A stretch of DNA of 64,000 nucleotides from Melastoma dodecandrum. Taxonomy: Eukaryota > Streptophyta > Magnoliopsida > Myrtales > Melastomataceae. Position numbers and translations under genes: made by a program. Below are positions 31,928-40,946 of this stretch, piece after piece. Within the stretch, counting starts at the first letter, position 1. Each line of letters begins with the position of its first letter. The notes under the pieces were generated by a model, which saw only the letters and a list, made by a program, of their open reading frames with translations, did no database searches and was not told where the DNA came from. The stretch is taken from contig JARUPY010000595.1 in the NCBI GenBank assembly GCA_029817715.1, positions 310,001 through 374,000 of the forward strand, written 5' to 3'.

Positions 31928-33598
31928 TCAAATCACCTCGAGCACCATGGCGGCCGCGAGCGCGCGGCCGTACTCGTCGGTCGCCGAAACCTTCAGCGGG
32001 TAGGTGCCAGCGGTGAGCCCGCGTGGCAGAGGCGCCACCCACACGTGCGAGGAAGGCTGCGCCGAGACCCATCGCTTGATCGTCTCCGGGTGGCGACCGT
32101 AGACCTGGACCGTAAACGGGTCCGCACGCGCGACGCGCGTCATCGGGATCGGCGCGCCGTCCGCCGACGGAAAGGCGCACCGCGGTGCGCGGGGCCGCCG
32201 TCGAAGACGTTGGCCACCACCTGCGTCGCCGCCGCCATCTCGGCCGAGATGGGCGAGCGCAGCAGGCCCTCCATAGGCACCTCGCGCATCACCTCGCGAT
32301 CGCCCGCATGGGCCTGGGTGTCGAGACTGATGCGCATCTGCGCGTCGGCCGGCTCGTTCGCCGGAACATAGCGGGTGGTATAGGCGGCGCCGTCCACCGA
32401 GAGAACGTGATAGCCATTCGGCGTGCCGTCCCAGCTGTCGGCACAAGCGATGCCGCGATGATCGAGCGGGCCGCTCCACCAGGAGCCGCTTACCGCTGTG
32501 AGCACGTGGTGATGATGCGCGCCAGGGCCCGGAAAGCCGTCCGATGCCGCGAGATAATGGTGCTCGGTCGTGTGCGTATGGCCGGCGAAGCTGACGCTCG
32601 GGCGGCCGCCGAGGAGCCCGAGAAGGTCGGCGGCGTTCGCCGTGTTCAATGCCGGATCCTTCGGATCCAGATGGGTGCGCAAGGGGATGTGCATCGCGAC
32701 GACGACCAGCCGGTCCTTTGACGTCGCCTCGAGCAGGTTCTTCACGAAGGCCAGCTGGTCCGAGGAGAAGAAGCCGCGGTAGGCGCCGCGCTCGCGCTCG
32801 CCCGGCTTGCCTGTGCCGGCGCCGCGATAATCGACGTTGTCCAGCATGATGAAGAGCGCGCCGCCGTGCGCGTGCGCGTAATAGGGTGCGCCGTAGACGC
32901 GTTTCCACGTGTCGCGAGAGCGCCTGGCATCCGGCGCCTCGTAGTCGAGGTCGTGGTTGCCGCCGATGTTGTACCAGGGCAGGCCGACCGTGCCGAGGAT
33001 CCTGTTATAGCGCGGGTACATCGACAGATCGTCCGAACATCAGGTCACCGCAGGTCATGCCGAACGCCGCCTTGTCGCCGATCAGTCCGGCCACGACGTC
33101 GTCGCGGATGAACTCGAGCTCGGCGGTCGATTCGGGCTGTGGGTCGGTGAAGAGAATCACGTCGAAGGCGCTCGGCTCCTCGGCCCGCGTGAGCCGAAAA
33201 TCGAGCGCGGCCGGCAAAGGCCCGGTCGGCGGCAGGCCGCCATATCGGAAAGCGAGCGCCGCCGGCGTCCCGTCGGGATCGTGGACGTGGGAGAAGCGCG
33301 GCAGCTTCGTCCCCGGATCGATCGGGACCTGGTAGCCGGACGGCTTGATGACGAAGATCGCCTGTCCCGGAGCCACTGATAGGCTGTAGCGTCCAGAGGC
33401 GTCCGTGCGCACGACGTCGCGGCCGTTCGAGACGAGCATACCGGCGATCGGTGTCCCGGTGACCGCCTCGCTCACGGTGCCGATGACCGTCGTCGCCTCG
33501 TGTGATCCGGAAAGCTTAGGCTCCGCGGTCGCTTGGCCCGCGATACCGAGGGCGGTAGCGCCCACGAGGACGGCTCGGCGTGTCGGGTGGTCCGTCAT
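31928..33598 (-). CDS. Exported calcineurin-like metallophosphoesterase (two frameshifts)
   Basis: Three-part protein: a Tat-like signal (HPTRRAVLVGATALGIAG), an N-terminal Ig-like domain (TVSEAVTGTPIAGMLVSNGR...VIKPSGYQVP), the catalytic domain, and a C-terminal beta domain as in the MetallophosN/MetallophosC families. Metal ligands are visible in MTCGDLMFG, YNIGGNHDLDYE, VVVAMHIPL and FAGHTHTTEHHY. Start ATG 33598. Shifts near 33025 and 32175. The last domain ends GTYPLKVSATDEYGRAL...LEVI at TGA 31928. About 557 codons. The substrate is unknown; the protein is probably periplasmic. Confidence 0.87.
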
Positions 33599-33714
33599 GG
33601 CTGGTCTTTCCTCCGCCTGTTCGCTCGACGCTTGAAAGCATCCCGTCGCAAAGCCTTCATGACCAAGCCGTGGCTATGCTTGACGCGCGGCGGCGGCGAA
33701 GCCGATATGGCGCC

Positions 33715-34337
33715 ATGTCGTCCGTGGTGCTCATCGACAATTACGACAGCTTCACCTGGAACCTGTTCCACGATCTCGGGGCGCTCGGGGCCGAGGTGAC
33801 GGTGGTGCGCAACGATGCCGCCGGCGTCGCGGAAATCGTGGGCCGGCGCCCCGTTGCGATCGTGCTCTCGCCCGGCCCCTGCACCCCGTCCGACGCCGGC
33901 ATCTGCCTCGACCTGATCGAGGCCGCCGCCGGTCGCATCCCGATCCTCGGCGTCTGCCTCGGGCACCAGGCGATCGGCCAGGTCTTCGGCGGCCGGGTCG
34001 TGCGCGCGCCGCAGCCGATGCACGGCAAGGTGGCGACGATCACGCATCGGGGCGAGACGGTTTTTCGGGAGATCGGCGGGCCGTTCCGGGCCACGCGCTA
34101 TCATTCGCTGGTGGTCGAGCGCGCCACCCTGCCCGCCTGCCTCGCCGTGACCGCCGAGACGGACGGGCTGATCATGGGCCTCTCGCACGTGAGCCTGCCG
34201 ATCCACGGCGTGCAATTCCACCCGGAAAGCATCGCCTCGGAGGCCGGGCCGCGGCGATCATGCGCAACTTCCTCGAGCTGGCAGAGGCCTGGAACGCCGA
34301 GGCGCGAGTGCCGCGCCAGGCCGTTGGCGCGGCCTGA
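33715..34337 (+). CDS. trpG: Anthranilate synthase component II, glutamine amidotransferase (one frameshift)
   Basis: Hydrolyses glutamine to feed ammonia to TrpE; class I amidotransferase. [17 protein letters not shown] opens the protein at ATG 33715; the nucleophile lies in [11 protein letters not shown] and the His/Glu pair in [11 protein letters not shown] missing base near 34247 shifts the end; the corrected tail [20 protein letters not shown] stops at TGA 34335-34337, overlapping the trpD ATG by one base. About 207 residues. First gene of a trpG-trpD-trpC-moaC-moeA run. Confidence 0.93.
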
Positions 34338-35386
34338 TGGATGCGATGAAGCCGCTCCTGGCCGCCATCGCCGCAGGCCGCATTCTGACGCGCGCCGAGG
34401 CTCAGGCGGCGTTCGATCATCTCCTCGCGGGCGAGGCGAGCCCCGCGCAGATGGGCGCCTTCCTCATGGGGCTGCGCGTTCGCGGCGAGAGCATCGACGA
34501 GCTGACAGGGGCCGTCGCGGCGATGCGCGGAAAGATGCTGCGCGTGGCGGCGCCGCCCGGGGCCATCGACATCGTCGGCACCGGCGGCGACGGCGCCGGC
34601 TCCTACAACGTCTCGACGCTCGCGAGCCTCGTCGTCGCGGCCTGCGGCGTGCCTGTCGCCAAGCACGGCAACCGCGCCGCCTCCTCCCGCTCGGGATCGA
34701 GCGACGTGCTCGTGGCGCTCGGCGTCGCGATCGGGCTCGGCGCGAGGGACGTGGAGCGCTGCCTCGCCGAAGCCGGCATCGGCTTCATGTCGGCGCAGGC
34801 GCACCATGCCGCGATGCGCCATTTCGCGTCCGTCCGCGCCGATCTCGGCACGCGCACGATCTTCAACCTGCTCGGGCCGCTCTCGAACCCGGCCGGCGTC
34901 ACGCGGCTGCTCGTCGGCGTCTTCGCGCCGGAGTGGCTGGAGCCGCTCGCCCGCGTGCTCGGCGCGCTCGGCGCGGAGACGGCCTGGCTGGTGCACGGCG
35001 CCGACGGGCTCGACGAGATCACGACGACCGGCCGAACGACGGTCGTCGCCTGGGAGAATGGCGACATCCAGCGCTTCACGATCGCTCCGGAAGAGGTCGG
35101 CCTGCCGCGCGCAAGCCTCGCGGCGCTGAAGGGCGGCGATGCCGCGCATAACGCCGCCGCGCTGCGCGGCGTCTTGCGTGGCGAGCGCGGGCCCTATCGC
35201 GACATCGCCTGCCTCAACGCCGCCGCCGCCCTTGTCGTCGCCGGCCGCGCCGGCGATCTCGCCGAAGGCTTCAGCCTCGCCGACAGTGCGCTGGAAAACG
35301 GAAAGGCGCTGGAAACTCTCGACCGCCTCGTCCATGCTTCTCAAGGCGGCGTCTCACAAGGTGGCGCGCTCGCCGCCGCCGGATAA
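34337..35386 (+). CDS. trpD: Anthranilate phosphoribosyltransferase
   Basis: Transfers phosphoribose from PRPP to anthranilate. Intact, 349 residues. The glycine-rich PRPP loop [16 protein letters not shown], the [17 protein letters not shown] block (the family usually has S at the first Ala-Ser pair and a similar GSADVLEALG), and [12 protein letters not shown] are clear. From here rightward most genes are unbroken, in contrast to the left half of the window. ATG overlaps the trpG stop; trpC follows after 3 bp. Confidence 0.96.
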   Translation: MDAMKPLLAAIAAGRILTRAEAQAAFDHLLAGEASPAQMGAFLMGLRVRGESIDELTGAVAAMRGKMLRVAAPPGAIDIVGTGGDGAGSYNVSTLASLVVAACGVPVAKHGNRAASSRSGSSDVLVALGVAIGLGARDVERCLAEAGIGFMSAQAHHAAMRHFASVRADLGTRTIFNLLGPLSNPAGVTRLLVGVFAPEWLEPLARVLGALGAETAWLVHGADGLDEITTTGRTTVVAWENGDIQRFTIAPEEVGLPRASLAALKGGDAAHNAAALRGVLRGERGPYRDIACLNAAAALVVAGRAGDLAEGFSLADSALENGKALETLDRLVHASQGGVSQGGALAAAG

Positions 35387-35389
35387 AGC

Positions 35390-36184
35390 ATGACCGACAT
35401 CCTCACATCCATCGAAGCCTACAAGCGCCGCGAGATCGCCGAGGCGCGGGCCAGGGTGCCGCTCGACGAGATGATGGCGCGGGCCAAGGCGGCGCCACCG
35501 CCACGCGGTTTCGTCGCCGCGATCAAGACCAGGCACCACGAGGGCGGCCTCGCGCTCATCGCCGAGATCAAGAAGGCGAGCCCGTCGCGCGGCGTGATCC
35601 GAGAAGACTTCGACCCGCCGGCGCTGGCCGAGGCCTACGAGTCCGGCGGGGCGACCTGCCTCTCCGTGCTGACCGACGGTCCGTCGTTCCAGGGCAGCCT
35701 CGACGATCTCGTGGCGGCGCGCGCGGCGACCACCTTGCCGGTGCTGCGCAAGGACTTCATGTTCGAGCCCTATCAAGTCGCGGAGGCTCGCGCGCATGGG
35801 GCGGACTGCATCCTGCTCATCATGGCCTGCCTCGACGACACGCAGGCGATCGACCTGCGCGATACCGCGCGATCGCTCGGCATGGACGTGCTGGCCGAGG
35901 TGCACGATTCCGACGAGCTGGAGCGCGCGCTCTGGCTCGAGACGAAGCTCGTCGGCATCAACAACCGCAACCTGCGCACCTTCGACGTGTCCCTCGACCG
36001 TTGCGAGCGGCTCGCGGCCCGCGTACCGGCGGACCGCATCATCGTCGGCGAAAGCGGCATCTTCACCAACGCCGACTGCCTGCGGCTGGTCGGATCGCGC
36101 ATCAAGACCTTCCTCGTCGGCGAGGCGCTGATGCGCCAGGCCGACGTCGCGGCGGCGACGCGCCGACTCCTGCACGGCGACTGA
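35390..36184 (+). CDS. trpC: Indole-3-glycerol phosphate synthase
   Basis: Cyclises CdRP to indole-3-glycerol phosphate; (beta/alpha)8 barrel. Intact, 264 residues. Catalytic signatures: [12 protein letters not shown] near residue 60, [24 protein letters not shown] segment ([11 protein letters not shown]), [11 protein letters not shown], and [11 protein letters not shown]. Lies 3 bp after trpD and 1 bp before moaC. Confidence 0.97.
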   Translation: MTDILTSIEAYKRREIAEARARVPLDEMMARAKAAPPPRGFVAAIKTRHHEGGLALIAEIKKASPSRGVIREDFDPPALAEAYESGGATCLSVLTDGPSFQGSLDDLVAARAATTLPVLRKDFMFEPYQVAEARAHGADCILLIMACLDDTQAIDLRDTARSLGMDVLAEVHDSDELERALWLETKLVGINNRNLRTFDVSLDRCERLAARVPADRIIVGESGIFTNADCLRLVGSRIKTFLVGEALMRQADVAAATRRLLHGD

Positions 36185-36185
36185 C

Positions 36186-36677
36186 ATGACAGGACGCGAG
36201 ACCGGCGCCCTCACCCATCTCGACGCGACCGGCGCGGCCAGCATGGTCGACGTTTCGGACAAGACGCCGACCGACCGGATCGCGATCGCCGAGGGCCGCA
36301 TCATGATGCAGCCGGCGACGCTCGAGCTGGCGCTCTCCGGGACCGCCAAGAAAGGGGACGTCGTTGCGACCGCGCGGATCGCCGGCATCATGGCGGCCAA
36401 GCGGACGTCGGATTTGATCCCGCTCTGTCACCCGCTGGCGCTCGCCAAGATCAGGGTCGACATCGCGCCGGACCCGGCCCTTCCCGGTTTTCGCGTAGCG
36501 GCAACGGCGAAAGTGTCAGGTAAGACAGGGGTCGAGATGGAGGCGCTGACCGCCGTGTCGGTCGCCTGCCTGACGCTCTACGACATGCTGAAGGCCGTCG
36601 ACCGCGGCATGCGGATCGAGGGCATCGCGTTGCGGGAGAAGACCGGCGGAAAGTCCGGAGATTGGAAAGCCGCGTGA
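36186..36677 (+). CDS. moaC: Cyclic pyranopterin monophosphate synthase MoaC
   Basis: Makes cyclic pyranopterin phosphate for molybdenum cofactor. Intact, 163 residues. Conserved [48 protein letters not shown] and the C-terminal MLKAVDRGM with catalytic Lys, plus [10 protein letters not shown]. Overlaps the moeA start by four bases. The cofactor would serve the Mo-enzyme at 19023-19824 among others. Confidence 0.97.
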   Translation: MTGRETGALTHLDATGAASMVDVSDKTPTDRIAIAEGRIMMQPATLELALSGTAKKGDVVATARIAGIMAAKRTSDLIPLCHPLALAKIRVDIAPDPALPGFRVAATAKVSGKTGVEMEALTAVSVACLTLYDMLKAVDRGMRIEGIALREKTGGKSGDWKAA

Positions 36678-37900
36678 GCCAGGAATTCCTGTCCGTCGCC
36701 GAAGCGCTCGCGCGCGTCCTCGCACCGGCCGCGCAGCTCGACACCGAGATGGTGGCGTTGCGTGCCGCCCGCGCACGTACGCTCGCGAGCGATCTCGTGG
36801 CGTTGCGCACGCAGCCGCCGACCGACGTCTCGGCGATGGACGGCTATGCCGTGCGCCACGCCGATCTCGCGGACCTGTCGCGCCCCCTCGCGCTTGTCGG
36901 CGAGAGCGCGGCGGGGCGCGGCTACGGCGCGCGACTGGAGCCGGGACAGACGGTGCGCATCTTCACCGGCGCGGCGGTGCCGCCGGGCGCCGACACGGTG
37001 CTGATCCAGGAGATGGCGCAGGCGGACGGTGCAACGATCGTCGCGACGGAGCAGCCGGCCGAGGGCCGCAACATCCGCGCAGCGGGGCTCGACTTTGCCG
37101 AGGGCGAGGTGCTGCTCAAAGCCGGCACCCGGCTCGGCGCCGCCGAGATCGCGCTAGCGGCGGCGATGAACCACCCAGCTCTACCCTGCGTGCGCAGGCC
37201 GCGCGTGGCGATCATCGCCAACGGCGACGAGCTGGTCTTGCCGGGCGCGACGATCGGCCCCGATCAGATCGTCGCCTCCAACGCCTACGCCATCGCCGCC
37301 TTCGTCGAGGAGGCCGGCGGCACGCCGCTCGATCTCGGCATCGTCGGCGACAGGGTCGAGGCCTTGGAGGGCGCGATCGTCGCCGCGCGCGACGCGCAGG
37401 CCGACGTCATCGTGACGCTCGGGGGCGCGTCGGTCGGCGACCACGACCTCGTGCAGCGCGCCCTCGTGGCGGAGGGGATGGAGCTCGGTTTCTGGCGCAT
37501 CGCGATGCGCCCCGGAAAGCCGTTTATCCACGGTCACGTCGGCGCGACCGCCATCCTCGGTCTGCCGGGCAATCCGGTGTCGTCGATCGTCTGCGGCGTG
37601 CTGTTCCTGGTGCCGCTGATCCGCGCGCTGTCCGGCGACAGCGCGGCCGGCGCCGACCGCAGCGTCGCCGCCGTGCTCGGAGCGCCGCTGCCGGCCAACG
37701 ACAAGCGCCAGGATTATTTGCGCGCAGCGCTCGCGACGCGGGACGACGGCACGCTCGTCGCGACGCCGAACCCCGTCCAGGATTCTTCGATGCTCAAGGT
37801 GCTCGCCGACGCAGAATGCCTGTTGATCCGCGAGCCCGGCGCGCCGCCGGCGGCAGCGGGAACGCCTTGCCGGGTGCTACGGCTCGATCAAGGCTGGTAG
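36674..37900 (+). CDS. moeA: Molybdopterin molybdenumtransferase MoeA
   Basis: Inserts molybdenum into molybdopterin. Intact, 408 residues from GTG 36674, which overlaps the moaC stop (GTGA); an upstream TTG at 36662 would add four residues. Motifs: [25 protein letters not shown], GNIRAAGxD-like [33 protein letters not shown] and [11 protein letters not shown]. Last gene of the trpG-moeA run. Confidence 0.96.
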   Translation: MSQEFLSVAEALARVLAPAAQLDTEMVALRAARARTLASDLVALRTQPPTDVSAMDGYAVRHADLADLSRPLALVGESAAGRGYGARLEPGQTVRIFTGAAVPPGADTVLIQEMAQADGATIVATEQPAEGRNIRAAGLDFAEGEVLLKAGTRLGAAEIALAAAMNHPALPCVRRPRVAIIANGDELVLPGATIGPDQIVASNAYAIAAFVEEAGGTPLDLGIVGDRVEALEGAIVAARDAQADVIVTLGGASVGDHDLVQRALVAEGMELGFWRIAMRPGKPFIHGHVGATAILGLPGNPVSSIVCGVLFLVPLIRALSGDSAAGADRSVAAVLGAPLPANDKRQDYLRAALATRDDGTLVATPNPVQDSSMLKVLADAECLLIREPGAPPAAAGTPCRVLRLDQGW

Positions 37901-37929
37901 GGCAACGCAATGAGCGATTGGACGGGTCG

Positions 37930-38628
37930 TCAGTCGTGATCCCGCTCGGTCGGCAGCTGAAGATAGAGTGCCGTGACGAAAGGCGACCACGCCGGCACGC
38001 GGACACCGGCGCCATACAGGGCGCGGCGCGTCCACTCGTTGCAAGTCTCGAGCACCGAGTAGTGGCCGAGCGCCTCGAAGAAGGCGTCGTGGCGGCCGTA
38101 GTGGACGCCGGGGACGACAATCTTGCCGCCACGGCCATCCTCGCGGAAAGCGCCCTCGATGTATGCCGCCAGCCGCCGATATTGCGCGGGCGCGAGATTG
38201 ACGCTGCGCAGCGAGGGGTCGTTCTGAAACAATATCGCCGTCGCCTCGACATGCATCACTGTTGTGTCGAGACCAGCCAGCGCGCGAAACGCGGTCGCAG
38301 CGCGCAGGTCCGCCCATCGCGGCGTGTAGAGATAAAATCCGCGGTCTCCCCAGCCGAAGGCGAGATAATCGGTTTCGCCCTCCGCCGAATGCAAGAGGTC
38401 GAAGGGGATGCGCGTCCGCCAATCGACGTCGCCTGCAACGATCGGCAGCAAGAGATCGGTGTGGACGCCATTGCTGCGAATGTAGATCTCGATGCCGCCC
38501 GAGACCGCGTTCCGATCCCACGCGTTGAGCGGGACGAGGCCGAGAACGACCGCCGCGAGGATGTAGAGGACGATGGCGCCGAGCAGGGCGGCGAGCCCGG
38601 TGGCGACGAAAGCGAGCGCGCGGCGCAC
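37930..38628 (-). CDS. DUF2459 / TIGR02117 family protein
   Basis: Intact, 232 residues, with one N-terminal membrane anchor (LAFVATGLAALLGAIVLYIL) and a periplasmic domain. Family hallmarks: YIRSNGVHTDLLLP, YLAFGWGDRGFYLYTP, HVEATAILFQ, and the invariant ETCNEWTRRAL near the C-terminus, where Cys, His and other residues suggest a papain-like hydrolase fold. Function unproven. Converges with moeA; the YARHG gene ends 10 bp upstream of its start on the same strand. Confidence 0.9.
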   Translation of the reverse strand: MRRALAFVATGLAALLGAIVLYILAAVVLGLVPLNAWDRNAVSGGIEIYIRSNGVHTDLLLPIVAGDVDWRTRIPFDLLHSAEGETDYLAFGWGDRGFYLYTPRWADLRAATAFRALAGLDTTVMHVEATAILFQNDPSLRSVNLAPAQYRRLAAYIEGAFREDGRGGKIVVPGVHYGRHDAFFEALGHYSVLETCNEWTRRALYGAGVRVPAWSPFVTALYLQLPTERDHD

Positions 38629-38637
38629 GCTGCCGTC

Positions 38638-38901
38638 TCAGGAGCAGCCCATCGTGTGCTCCATGCGAACGATGCGGGCGATGTCCTCACGATCGTTCTG
38701 CGACAGCGGTACGTCGGCCTGGCTGTCGAACTGGCACCCCGCGTTGCCGAAGATGCGGATCTGATCCGGCAGCTTGAAGCAATAGCCATGCGCCTTGTAG
38801 ATCGAATTGCGCTGATAGCGCAGCGCCGCGCACTGGTCGTCCTGAGCCAGCGCGGCGCTGGCCGCCAAACAGAGCGCGGCGACGATCAAGAGCCTGTTCA
38901 T
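38638..38901 (-). CDS. Exported YARHG-domain-like small protein
   Basis: 87 residues with a signal peptide (MNRLLIVAALCLAASAALA) and a core, LRYQRNSIYKAHGYCFKLPD, that matches the YARHG pattern (R-N-x-I-Y/F-A-x-H-G-Y). Four cysteines could form disulfides. Start ATG 38901 follows GGGGGA. A role at the cell envelope is likely but unknown. Confidence 0.78.
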   Translation of the reverse strand: MNRLLIVAALCLAASAALAQDDQCAALRYQRNSIYKAHGYCFKLPDQIRIFGNAGCQFDSQADVPLSQNDREDIARIVRMEHTMGCS

Positions 38902-39005
38902 AGGTGGTCCCCCGAAAGCGCCGGCACCATGCAGCAGCATCTCGGATCGGTCTATTCGCCAATAAGATGACACGCTCAATACAGTGCCGGAATGCCTTCC
39001 CCCGG

Positions 39006-39423
39006 CTACTCGCCGATCAGATGCATCGCCACCTGCCGCCGATGCGGGCGGCGGCGATGTTCGAACAGATAGATCCCCTGCCAGGTGCCGAGCACCATCC
39101 GTCCCGACTGCACGGGGATCGACAGCTGCGTCTGCGTCAGCGGCACGGATGTGGGCGGGCATGTCGTCCGGTCCCTCCGACCCGTGGACGTAATGGTCGC
39201 CTTCCGGCGCCACCTTCTCGAAGAAGCGCCGAAGGTCTTCCTGCACGTCCGGATCGGCATTCTCCTGGATCAGCAGGGATGCCGATGTATGGCGGCAGAA
39301 CACCGTCAGGAGCCCCGTGACGATCCTGGTCTCGCTGACCAAGGCGCCTGCAGCCGGCGTGAACTCCGTCAGGCCCTTGCCGCGCGTCTCGATCGTGAGC
39401 TGCCGCGTCGCCTGTCGCATCAT
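39006..39423 (-). CDS. yjbQ: YjbQ family protein (UPF0047; one frameshift)
   Basis: Small trimeric beta-rich protein; the E. coli homologue shows weak thiamine-phosphate synthase activity. Start ATG 39423 gives RQLTIETRGKGLTEFT, then GLLTVFCRHTSASLLIQENADPDV, VHGSEGPDDMPAHIRA, and after a shift near 39145, LTQTQLSIPVQSGRMVLGTW and QGIYLFEHRRRPHRRQVAMH. About 139 residues, the family length. Divergent from lexA; the LexA boxes lie in the shared intergenic region. Confidence 0.88.
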
Positions 39424-39499
39424 GGGACCTCTTAAACCTTTGCTCGAGGCCGCGTATCTCGCGGGCCGGCACCGGAGATAACGTCAAAACCAGGTGAAG

Positions 39500-39514
39500 G
39501 AACCAAAAAGGAAC
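39500..39514 (+). promoter_or_regulatory. LexA box 1 (lexA-yjbQ intergenic)
   Basis: GAAC-CAAAAAG-GAAC, a perfect alphaproteobacterial LexA site in the same orientation as the one before imuA. Lies 77 bp from the yjbQ start and 105 bp from the lexA start. Confidence 0.7.
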
Positions 39515-39525
39515 AAAAAGTGCCC

Positions 39526-39540
39526 GTTCACCCTTTGTTT
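39526..39540 (+). promoter_or_regulatory. LexA box 2, overlapping lexA -35
   Basis: GTTC-ACCCTTT-GTTT, one mismatch from GTTC-N7-GTTC, in the opposite orientation to box 1. Its right half-site is within the predicted -35 hexamer (39535-39540), so LexA bound here would block its own transcription. Confidence 0.6.
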
Positions 39541-39563
39541 TAGGATGTTCTTCAGTGTATAGA
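39535..39563 (+). promoter_or_regulatory. Predicted lexA promoter
   Basis: TTGTTT (39535-39540), 17-bp spacer, TATAGA (39558-39563). Good -10, fair -35. It predicts transcription starting near 39570, giving a leader of about 50 bases before the lexA start. Confidence 0.5.
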
Positions 39564-39618
39564 CGAGGCGCAACGGATTCGACGCGCAGTCGGGCCGGTC
39601 CCAATGGCGGAAGAAGGC

Positions 39619-40332
39619 ATGCTGACGAAGAAACAGAGCGAGCTGCTTCGCTTCATCAACGATCGTCTGAACGACACCGGCGTGTCGCCGTCGTTCGAGG
39701 AGATGAAGGAGGCGCTCGATCTCAAGTCGAAGTCGGGCGTCCATCGCCTGATCTCGGCGCTCGAGGAACGCGGCTTCATCCGCCGCCTGCCCAACCGGGC
39801 CCGCGCGCTCGAGGTGCTGCGCCTGCCGGAATCCTCGACTCCAGCCGGCCAGTCGCGCGCGCGGCGCTTCGAGCCCTCGGTGATCGAGGGAACGCTCGGC
39901 CGCGTGCGGCCGATGGCGCCGCCGCCCTCCCCCGTCGACGACGAGCGCGAGGTCGTGACGATCCCGGTGATGGGCCGCATCGCCGCCGGTACGCCGATCG
40001 CCGCGCTGCAGTCGCGCAGCCACACGATCGGCCTGCCGCCCGACATGCTGCCGTCGGGCGAGCATTACGCGCTCGAGGTGCGCGGCGATTCGATGATCGA
40101 GGCCGGCATTCTCGATGCCGACACGGTGGTCATCCGCCGCCAGGACACGGCCGAGACGGGCGACATCGTCGTCGCGCTGATCGACGACGAGGAGGCGACG
40201 CTGAAGCGCCTGCGCAAGCGCGGCGCCTCGATCGCGCTGGAGGCTGCCAACCCCGCCTACGAGACGCGCATCTTCGGGCCCGACCGCGTGCAGATCCAGG
40301 GCAAGCTGGTGAGCCTGATCCGGCGCTATTGA
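39619..40332 (+). CDS. lexA: SOS repressor LexA
   Basis: Represses DNA-damage genes until RecA-stimulated self-cleavage. Intact. I start at ATG 39619 ([17 protein letters not shown]) because GGAAGAAGG precedes it and other alphaproteobacterial LexA proteins begin there; ATG 39604 adds five residues. The helix-turn-helix includes [23 protein letters not shown]; cleavage site Ala-Gly in RIAAGTP; catalytic Ser in [10 protein letters not shown] and Lys in EATLKRL. 237 residues. Probably autoregulated through the boxes upstream, and the likely regulator of imuA-imuB-dnaE2. Confidence 0.97.
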   Translation: MLTKKQSELLRFINDRLNDTGVSPSFEEMKEALDLKSKSGVHRLISALEERGFIRRLPNRARALEVLRLPESSTPAGQSRARRFEPSVIEGTLGRVRPMAPPPSPVDDEREVVTIPVMGRIAAGTPIAALQSRSHTIGLPPDMLPSGEHYALEVRGDSMIEAGILDADTVVIRRQDTAETGDIVVALIDDEEATLKRLRKRGASIALEAANPAYETRIFGPDRVQIQGKLVSLIRRY

Positions 40333-40348
40333 GCGGCGCTCCACGCCC

Positions 40349-40924
40349 ATGAGCGGGCCGAGCGCCCGTCACTCCTCTTTCCGCCTCGCGCATTCCGGCG
40401 GTCACGAGGAGATCGCGGTTCCCGCCAGACGGACCGGCGGTCAGCTGCTCGCCCTCGCCGTCTGCATCGTCGTCTGGCCGATCGCCGTCTTCCTGAAGGT
40501 CGGGTTCATCGCCGCGGCGAGCGGAAAGACCGCCTTTCTGATCCTACCCGCCATCGCCCTCGTCGCCGTGGTGGCGTTCGTGCTTCTGCAGATCGGCTGG
40601 TGGGTCGCCGGCATCGAGTGGATAGGCGCCGTCGGCGGCGATCTGCGCATCCGTCATACGATCCTGGGCCTTCCCCTCTCGAGCCGCGACTATCATGGCG
40701 GCGAGATCCGCTTCCTGGCGCCAGTGGACTTGGTGCCGAAATCGGGCTGGCTGAAGGAGCCGTCCTTGCCGTTCCTCGGCTCGAGCGGGCGCGGCGCACT
40801 CAAATTTTTCTATCGCGACAACACGATCTATATCGGCCACGATCTCGACCCCGCCGATGGCGGCGCGGTCGTCGCCTGGCTGGCCCTCCGCCTGCCGGAC
40901 GGCGCCGTCGACACGCAGCGTTGA
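40349..40924 (+). CDS. Hypothetical membrane protein with PH-like C-terminal part
   Basis: Intact, 191 residues, 16 bp after lexA on the same strand and possibly co-transcribed. Two membrane helices (LLALAVCIVVWPIAVFLKVG and ILPAIALVAVVAFVLLQIGW) are followed by a beta-rich domain (GDLRIRHTILGLPLSSRDYH, FYRDNTIYIGHDLDPADGG) resembling bacterial PH-type domains. No family assigned. Tail to tail with comEC. Confidence 0.75.
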   Translation: MSGPSARHSSFRLAHSGGHEEIAVPARRTGGQLLALAVCIVVWPIAVFLKVGFIAAASGKTAFLILPAIALVAVVAFVLLQIGWWVAGIEWIGAVGGDLRIRHTILGLPLSSRDYHGGEIRFLAPVDLVPKSGWLKEPSLPFLGSSGRGALKFFYRDNTIYIGHDLDPADGGAVVAWLALRLPDGAVDTQR

Positions 40925-40946
40925 CGGGGGCACGCAAGCCAGCGGC

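Noticed and set aside
1..34337. Interpretation of the broken genes as a degraded, pseudogene-rich region
   Set aside because: Essential genes such as glmU and trpE are among them, reading frames resume after single-base changes with full domain conservation, and most changes are in short homopolymers.
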